Of a stretch of 8,574 bases of DNA, positions 5,145 through 8,574 are shown piece by piece (positions within the stretch are counted from its first letter, which is position 1; each line of letters begins with the position of its first letter). The DNA lies in the NCBI GenBank assembly GCA_002328485.1, contig DCUF01000089.1, positions 1-8,574 of the forward strand, written 5' to 3'. The notes under the pieces were generated by a model that did not search any database, had not been told where the DNA came from, and saw only the letters and a list, made by a program, of their open reading frames with translations. The position numbers and the translations under genes are program-made. The DNA is from Deltaproteobacteria bacterium UBA2221 (GTDB taxonomy: Bacteria > Desulfobacterota > Syntrophorhabdia > Syntrophorhabdales > WCHB1-27).

Positions 5145-6758
5145 ATGGAAGAAGAAGCAACCACAAGAGGATTGAACAGCGAGGTAGAGGCGCTTCGGTG
5201 CCGTATATCGGAGCTTGAAGCGAAGGAGGCCGTTTATTCCCGGTCGGAGAAGGAGTTCGCTGAACGGACCGAGGAACTCGAACGTCGCATAAGGGAGGCG
5301 AACTGTCTGTACGAAGTCTCACGGCTCGTGGCCGACAAAGGGCTTTCATCGGAGGAGATGATCCGGAAAGCGGGCCGTGAGCTTTTGACCTCCCTGGGGC
5401 ACGCTGGGGATAGACAGGTGCGCATAGCCATCGGAAATCATCTGTTCGATTCCCGACCTTCTCCCTCATCATCCCTTACGTTCTACTGCGAGATAACCAT
5501 CAATGGAGCACCCACGGGGCTGCTGGAGGTCCATTACGACAAATATCCCCTGGCAGAGAGGGAAAAGCAGTTGGCCACCGACGTGGCAGGCCTTCTGGAG
5601 AGGATTATCGAACAAAAACGGACGGAAAAGACGATTCTGGAGAACGAGAGGAGCTTTCGGACCCTGGTCGAGAATTCGCCGACAGGTATATTCATCGTCC
5701 AAAACGGTCAGGTGGTATACGAAAATCCTGAGGAGAAAAGACTATCCGGTCCCTTGGTGCGCCTGTTCCGTGATGGGGATCTTTCCGGCATTCATCCTGC
5801 TGATATGGAGAGGGTGGAGGAGGGCTTTCGGAAGATCATGGCGGGTGAGGAACGAAATCTGGATATAGACTTTCGATTTCTCGTTACAGATCCGGCAGAC
5901 GCGGTTCCTCAGAGAAAGTGGGTCCACTGCAGGGCAAGCTTGATCGACTACATGGGAAGCGAGGCCATCCTGGTGAATAAGCTTGATGTCACCAGAACCA
6001 AAGAACTGGAGTTTCTTCTGAGGGCGGAGGACAAGATGGCATCTCTGGGCCGAGTTACCTCAGGTATTGCCCACGAAATTAGAAATCCCCTTTCAGGCAT
6101 CAACATCTATTTGAGTAATCTCGAGAAGATCATCGGTGAAGATCGATCCGGGAGCAAGGAAAAGGCAAAACAAATAATAGGGCAACTTCGCTCCGCCTCA
6201 GACCGGATAGAATCCGTCATCCGAAGGGTAATGGACTTCGCGAAGCCAAGGGAACCGAAGTTTGCAAAGGTCAATATCAACCAAGTCATCCTGAATGCGG
6301 TAAACTTTTCATCCACCACCCTCCGCAAGGCAAATGTGCACTTGACCATGGCGCTCGCCGAGGATCTGCCTCTCTGCCACGTCGATCACCATTTGATGGA
6401 GCAGGTGATCTTGAATCTCGTTACCAATGCCGAGGACGCCATGAGACAATGCACGGCCGAGAAGGTCATACAGGTCACTTCGGCGGCGCAGGATGGACGG
6501 ATCGTCATAACCGTTGGTGATTCGGGTCCAGGCGTCCCGCTCCATATGAGGAGACGCATCTTCGATCCCTTTTACACCACAAAGGACGGGGGTACGGGAA
6601 TCGGCTTAAGTTTGTGTCACAGAATTGTTGTCGACCACGGTGGATCTCTCACCGTCGACAATAGGGATGCGGGTGGAGCGGAATTCAAGATCGAGCTTCC
6701 CTTGGCAGGGGAATACAGGAAAGCACCAGGTGACAAGTTTCTGCATATACGTGATTGA
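5145..6758 (+). CDS. Cytoplasmic PAS-domain sensor histidine kinase (NtrB-like class)
   Basis: A 537-residue sensor kinase with no membrane segment, so it senses an intracellular signal. Residues 10-55 form a charged coiled coil. Residues about 53-155 look like a degenerate GAF-type domain (GAPTGLLEVHYDKY...ATDVAGLLERII), which I cannot assign firmly. A PAS domain spans about 170-290 (FRTLVENSPTGIFIVQNG to LVNKLDVTRTKELE). The HisKA dimerisation domain carries the phosphorylated H310 in GIAHEIRNPLSGI. The ATPase domain has the N box (NLVTNAEDAM, N428), G1 (GDSGPG, D459), F box (FDPFYTTK, 473-480) and G2 (GTGIGLSL, 484-491), all intact. The ATG has GGGGGG six bases upstream. It overlaps the response-regulator gene by 29 bases, so they are co-translated and the regulator is its likely partner. 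The signal is unknown; the neighbouring pyruvate oxidoreductase gene suggests central carbon or redox status. Confidence 0.95.
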   Translation: MEEEATTRGLNSEVEALRCRISELEAKEAVYSRSEKEFAERTEELERRIREANCLYEVSRLVADKGLSSEEMIRKAGRELLTSLGHAGDRQVRIAIGNHLFDSRPSPSSSLTFYCEITINGAPTGLLEVHYDKYPLAEREKQLATDVAGLLERIIEQKRTEKTILENERSFRTLVENSPTGIFIVQNGQVVYENPEEKRLSGPLVRLFRDGDLSGIHPADMERVEEGFRKIMAGEERNLDIDFRFLVTDPADAVPQRKWVHCRASLIDYMGSEAILVNKLDVTRTKELEFLLRAEDKMASLGRVTSGIAHEIRNPLSGINIYLSNLEKIIGEDRSGSKEKAKQIIGQLRSASDRIESVIRRVMDFAKPREPKFAKVNINQVILNAVNFSSTTLRKANVHLTMALAEDLPLCHVDHHLMEQVILNLVTNAEDAMRQCTAEKVIQVTSAAQDGRIVITVGDSGPGVPLHMRRRIFDPFYTTKDGGTGIGLSLCHRIVVDHGGSLTVDNRDAGGAEFKIELPLAGEYRKAPGDKFLHIRD

Positions 6759-8130
6759 CGATGAGCCGACCATTACGGACGGCATCTCCATGGCCCTCTC
6801 TGCCGATTATGAGATCCGGACTTTTTCGGAAGCCGAGAGCGCTTTTGAGGCTCTAGAGAAGGATCGGCCCGATCTCGTCCTGCTCGATATCGGTCTGCCC
6901 GGCATGGATGGGATAGCAGCTCTCAAGAAACTCAAAGAACAATACCCGGACGTTCTGGTCATCATGATCACCGCCTACGAGGATTTCAGTAATGTTATAA
7001 CGGCCATGAAGGCCGGGGCCCATGATTATCTGGTAAAACCGATCCACATGGAAGGTCTCGAGGTGATCGTCCGCAACGCCATCGAGACGACCAGGCTGAA
7101 GAAGGAGGTTCGGGCGCTTCAGGAGGCCTATCTCAATGAGAATGTCCCCTGTTTTATTGCCGAGAGCAACGCCATCCTTGACGTCATGGGTTTTGTTGAA
7201 GAGGTGGCGAAAAGCCCTGACACGCCCGTTCTTATCCTGGGCGAAACCGGGACCGGCAAGGAGCTTATTGCCAGTGCGATCCATTACCGAAGCCCGAATT
7301 TTCAGGGACCGCTCGTTCCGCTTAACTGCGCGTCTATCGCCAAGGATTTGATCGAGAGCGAACTATTCGGTTATGAGAAGGGGGCTTTCAGCGGGGCGCT
7401 CCATACAGGGAAAAAGGGGATCATCGAAGAGTCGGCCAATGGAACCCTTTTTCTTGATGAGGTGGGTGATCTCGATCTCGAAGTCCAAGGGAAACTGCTC
7501 CGTTTTCTTGAGTCCGGGGAATTCTACCGGCTGGGGGGAACCAAGAAGCTGAACGTCAAGACAAGGGTGGTCTCGGCGACCAACAAGGATTTGGCGGCCA
7601 TGGTGGAACAGGGGCAATTCCCAAAGGACCTCTATTTTCGGATCGCCGTCATCAAAGTAAAGGTCCCTTCGTTAAAGGAGCGTCCCGACGATATCATGCC
7701 TCTTGCCAAATACTTTCTCGTGAAGTTCAGCAGCAAGTTCGGGAAGGATGTGATTGGCTTCTCGCCAGAGGCGCAGCGGTCCCTTATGAACCACGGCTGG
7801 GAAGGGAATGTCAGGGAATTGAAGAACCTTGTCGAGAAGGCCGTCCTGACCTCTAAGAGAAAAGAAATAACCGTCGAAGACCTCGGTATGCAGGCGGATG
7901 ATGGTCACACCCAGGGCGAGGCGGGCTACGAATGTAGATCAGAAGCTCTCTGTTTCCAGCTTCTTGATGAGTCAGGTGTTGACTTCGAAAACCTGGAAAA
8001 CTCCCTCCAATCCTTCTATTTTAAGGAGGCGCTTCGTCTATCTAAGGGAAACGAGAGCAAGGCGGCCCAACTCCTTAAGATGAATCATCACACCTTTCGT
8101 TACAGAAAGAAGAAATTGGAGATTGAATAG
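6730..8130 (+). CDS. NtrC-family sigma54-dependent response regulator
   Basis: A 466-residue activator that, when phosphorylated, uses ATP to open sigma54-RNA polymerase promoters. The receiver domain has D10/D11, phospho-acceptor D53 (LLDIGLPGMDG), T81 and K103 (LVKP). The AAA+ domain has Walker A GETGTGKE (171-178), the sigma54-contact loop as GAFSGA (218-223; serine in place of the usual threonine, a conservative variant), Walker B GTLFLDE (D243, E244) and GWEGNVRELKNLVE. The C-terminus is a Fis-type helix-turn-helix (SKAAQLLKMNHHTFRYRKKKL). I chose GTG at 6730-6732 because it starts just before the first receiver strand (CIYVIDDEP) and has AGGA nine bases upstream. The frame is open back to an ATG at 6625, but the 35 extra residues would lie inside the kinase gene and do not resemble a receiver. 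Numbering uses the GTG start. Confidence 0.96.
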   Translation: MTSFCIYVIDDEPTITDGISMALSADYEIRTFSEAESAFEALEKDRPDLVLLDIGLPGMDGIAALKKLKEQYPDVLVIMITAYEDFSNVITAMKAGAHDYLVKPIHMEGLEVIVRNAIETTRLKKEVRALQEAYLNENVPCFIAESNAILDVMGFVEEVAKSPDTPVLILGETGTGKELIASAIHYRSPNFQGPLVPLNCASIAKDLIESELFGYEKGAFSGALHTGKKGIIEESANGTLFLDEVGDLDLEVQGKLLRFLESGEFYRLGGTKKLNVKTRVVSATNKDLAAMVEQGQFPKDLYFRIAVIKVKVPSLKERPDDIMPLAKYFLVKFSSKFGKDVIGFSPEAQRSLMNHGWEGNVRELKNLVEKAVLTSKRKEITVEDLGMQADDGHTQGEAGYECRSEALCFQLLDESGVDFENLENSLQSFYFKEALRLSKGNESKAAQLLKMNHHTFRYRKKKLEIE

Positions 8131-8178
8131 CAGTTTCGCATTTCTTCAACGTCCAGAGTAGAAAAATTTCAAAAAACC

Positions 8179-8200
8179 CGGCCTGACGGTCTGCGGGCCG
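8179..8200. repeat. Inverted repeat upstream of the oxidoreductase promoter; T-run on minus-strand side
   Basis: CGGCC (8179-8183) pairs with GGCCG (8196-8200) around a 12-base loop. Read on the minus strand it is followed by GG and then six Ts (8171-8176), resembling an intrinsic terminator facing left, although no leftward gene ends here. On the plus strand there is no T-run, so it is not a normal terminator for the response-regulator gene. Its centre lies about 94 bases upstream of the predicted sigma54 start site, a typical distance for an activator-binding enhancer. Both readings are inference. Confidence 0.4.
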
Positions 8201-8257
8201 ACACAACAAACACCATAACATACTGTAATAACGGAACGTTGCAACCGTACCCTATCA

Positions 8258-8273
8258 GGGCATGATAAATGCT
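8258..8273 (+). promoter_or_regulatory. Sigma54 (-24/-12) promoter before pyruvate:ferredoxin oxidoreductase
   Basis: GGGCATG, four bases, ATGCT matches the -24/-12 consensus TGGCAYR-N4-TTGCW at 10 of 12 positions, with the invariant GG (8259-8260) and GC (8271-8272) exactly spaced. Transcription would start near 8284, giving a leader of about 80 bases. The gene directly upstream encodes a sigma54 activator, which strengthens the call. It is the best such match I found in the intergenic regions; no binding data are available. Confidence 0.55.
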
Positions 8274-8282
8274 ATTTAGAAG

Positions 8283-8307
8283 GCTTCGAGGGAAGCGCAG
8301 CTTCGAG
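8283..8307. repeat. Direct repeat GCTTCGAG in the oxidoreductase leader
   Basis: GCTTCGAG occurs at 8283-8290 and 8300-8307, 17 bases apart centre to centre. The second copy also closes a small hairpin, GAAGC-GCA-GCTTC (8292-8304). It lies just downstream of the predicted sigma54 start, so it could be a leader structure or a protein-binding pair; chance is possible. Confidence 0.35.
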
Positions 8308-8365
8308 AACCGAAAGGGCCGGGTGCTCCTCTCATCAAATCTTGTCGCACAACCTGGAGGAACAT

Positions 8366-8574
8366 TTGAAAAGGAGAATGATCACTGTCGATGGCAACAC
8401 GGCATGCGCCCACGTAGTTCACGCTACAAACGAGATTATAACGATCTACCCCATTACCCCATCTTCCCCCATTGCCGAGGTGTGCGATGCCAAAAGCGCC
8501 GGGAAGGAAGTCAATATATGGGGCTCAATACCTTATGTAAGTCAGATGCAGTCGGAAGCGGGCGTTGCGGGTGC
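8366..8574 (+). CDS. nifJ: Pyruvate:ferredoxin (flavodoxin) oxidoreductase, N-terminal fragment
   Basis: The first 69 residues of a large thiamine-pyrophosphate, iron-sulfur enzyme that converts pyruvate and CoA to acetyl-CoA, CO2 and reduced ferredoxin in anaerobes. The rest, usually around 1,100 residues more in single-chain forms, lies beyond the right edge. The family N-terminus is unmistakable: MITVDGNTA, EIITIYPITPSSPIAEV, then MQSEAGVAG. I prefer the TTG at 8366-8368, because GGAGG lies five bases upstream and the product then begins MKRRMITVDGN, as in related enzymes. The in-frame ATG at 8378 has a GGAG too close to serve it well. It follows the sigma54 activator gene by 235 bases with its own candidate sigma54 promoter. 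Whether it is a single-chain enzyme cannot be confirmed from the fragment. Confidence 0.93.
   Translation, partial: MKRRMITVDGNTACAHVVHATNEIITIYPITPSSPIAEVCDAKSAGKEVNIWGSIPYVSQMQSEAGVAG

Noticed and set aside
6625..6729. Upstream ATG extending the response regulator by 35 residues
   Set aside because: The extension is the kinase C-terminal coding region read in another frame, and the receiver domain begins properly just after the GTG at 6730.

Overview
The window looks like chromosomal DNA from an anaerobic bacterium, most likely a member of the Desulfobacterota (former Deltaproteobacteria) or a close Gram-negative relative. This is inferred from gene content: pyruvate:ferredoxin oxidoreductase, a rubrerythrin-type diiron domain, an NtrC-family two-component system, and an outer-membrane beta-barrel gene beside cbiM. 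No rRNA or other phylogenetic marker is present. I see nine protein genes, two of them cut by the window edges, and no mobile elements, tRNAs or CRISPR arrays.

Layout. (1) 2-1027, minus strand: enolase, missing its C-terminus at the window edge, with a leader that can form two competing hairpins. (2) 1278-3063, minus strand: a three-gene operon encoding, in order of transcription, an outer-membrane beta-barrel protein, CbiM (S component of a cobalt/nickel ECF transporter) and a small CbiN-like PDGLE-type protein. The ATPase (CbiO) and T component (CbiQ) are absent here. The 334-base leader region of this operon carries a good sigma70 promoter and a structured element with a near-consensus cobalamin-riboswitch B12 box next to a stem followed by a T-rich run. 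This points to control by cobalamin. (3) 3398-3826, plus strand: an exported chagasin-type (I42) cysteine-protease inhibitor. (4) 3865-4731, minus strand: a single protein joining a ferritin-like (rubrerythrin) diiron domain to a hotdog acyl-CoA thioesterase domain, an unusual fusion with the expected diiron ligands in place. (5) 5145-8130, plus strand: a cytoplasmic PAS histidine kinase overlapping by 29 bases an NtrC-family sigma54 activator that starts with GTG. (6) 8366-8574, plus strand: the start of pyruvate:ferredoxin oxidoreductase, with a probable TTG start.

How the parts may work together. The metal-uptake operon probably brings cobalt (or nickel) across the outer and inner membranes for B12-dependent metabolism, with feedback through the B12-box leader. 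At the right end, a good -24/-12 (sigma54) promoter match lies 92 bases upstream of the oxidoreductase start. The gene immediately before it encodes a sigma54 activator. The simplest reading is a local circuit in which the kinase/regulator pair controls pyruvate oxidation. The thioesterase fusion and the protease inhibitor show no clear link to their neighbours.

The points most worth a second look are the rubrerythrin-thioesterase fusion, the compact or divergent B12-box leader, and the sigma54 circuit before the oxidoreductase gene.
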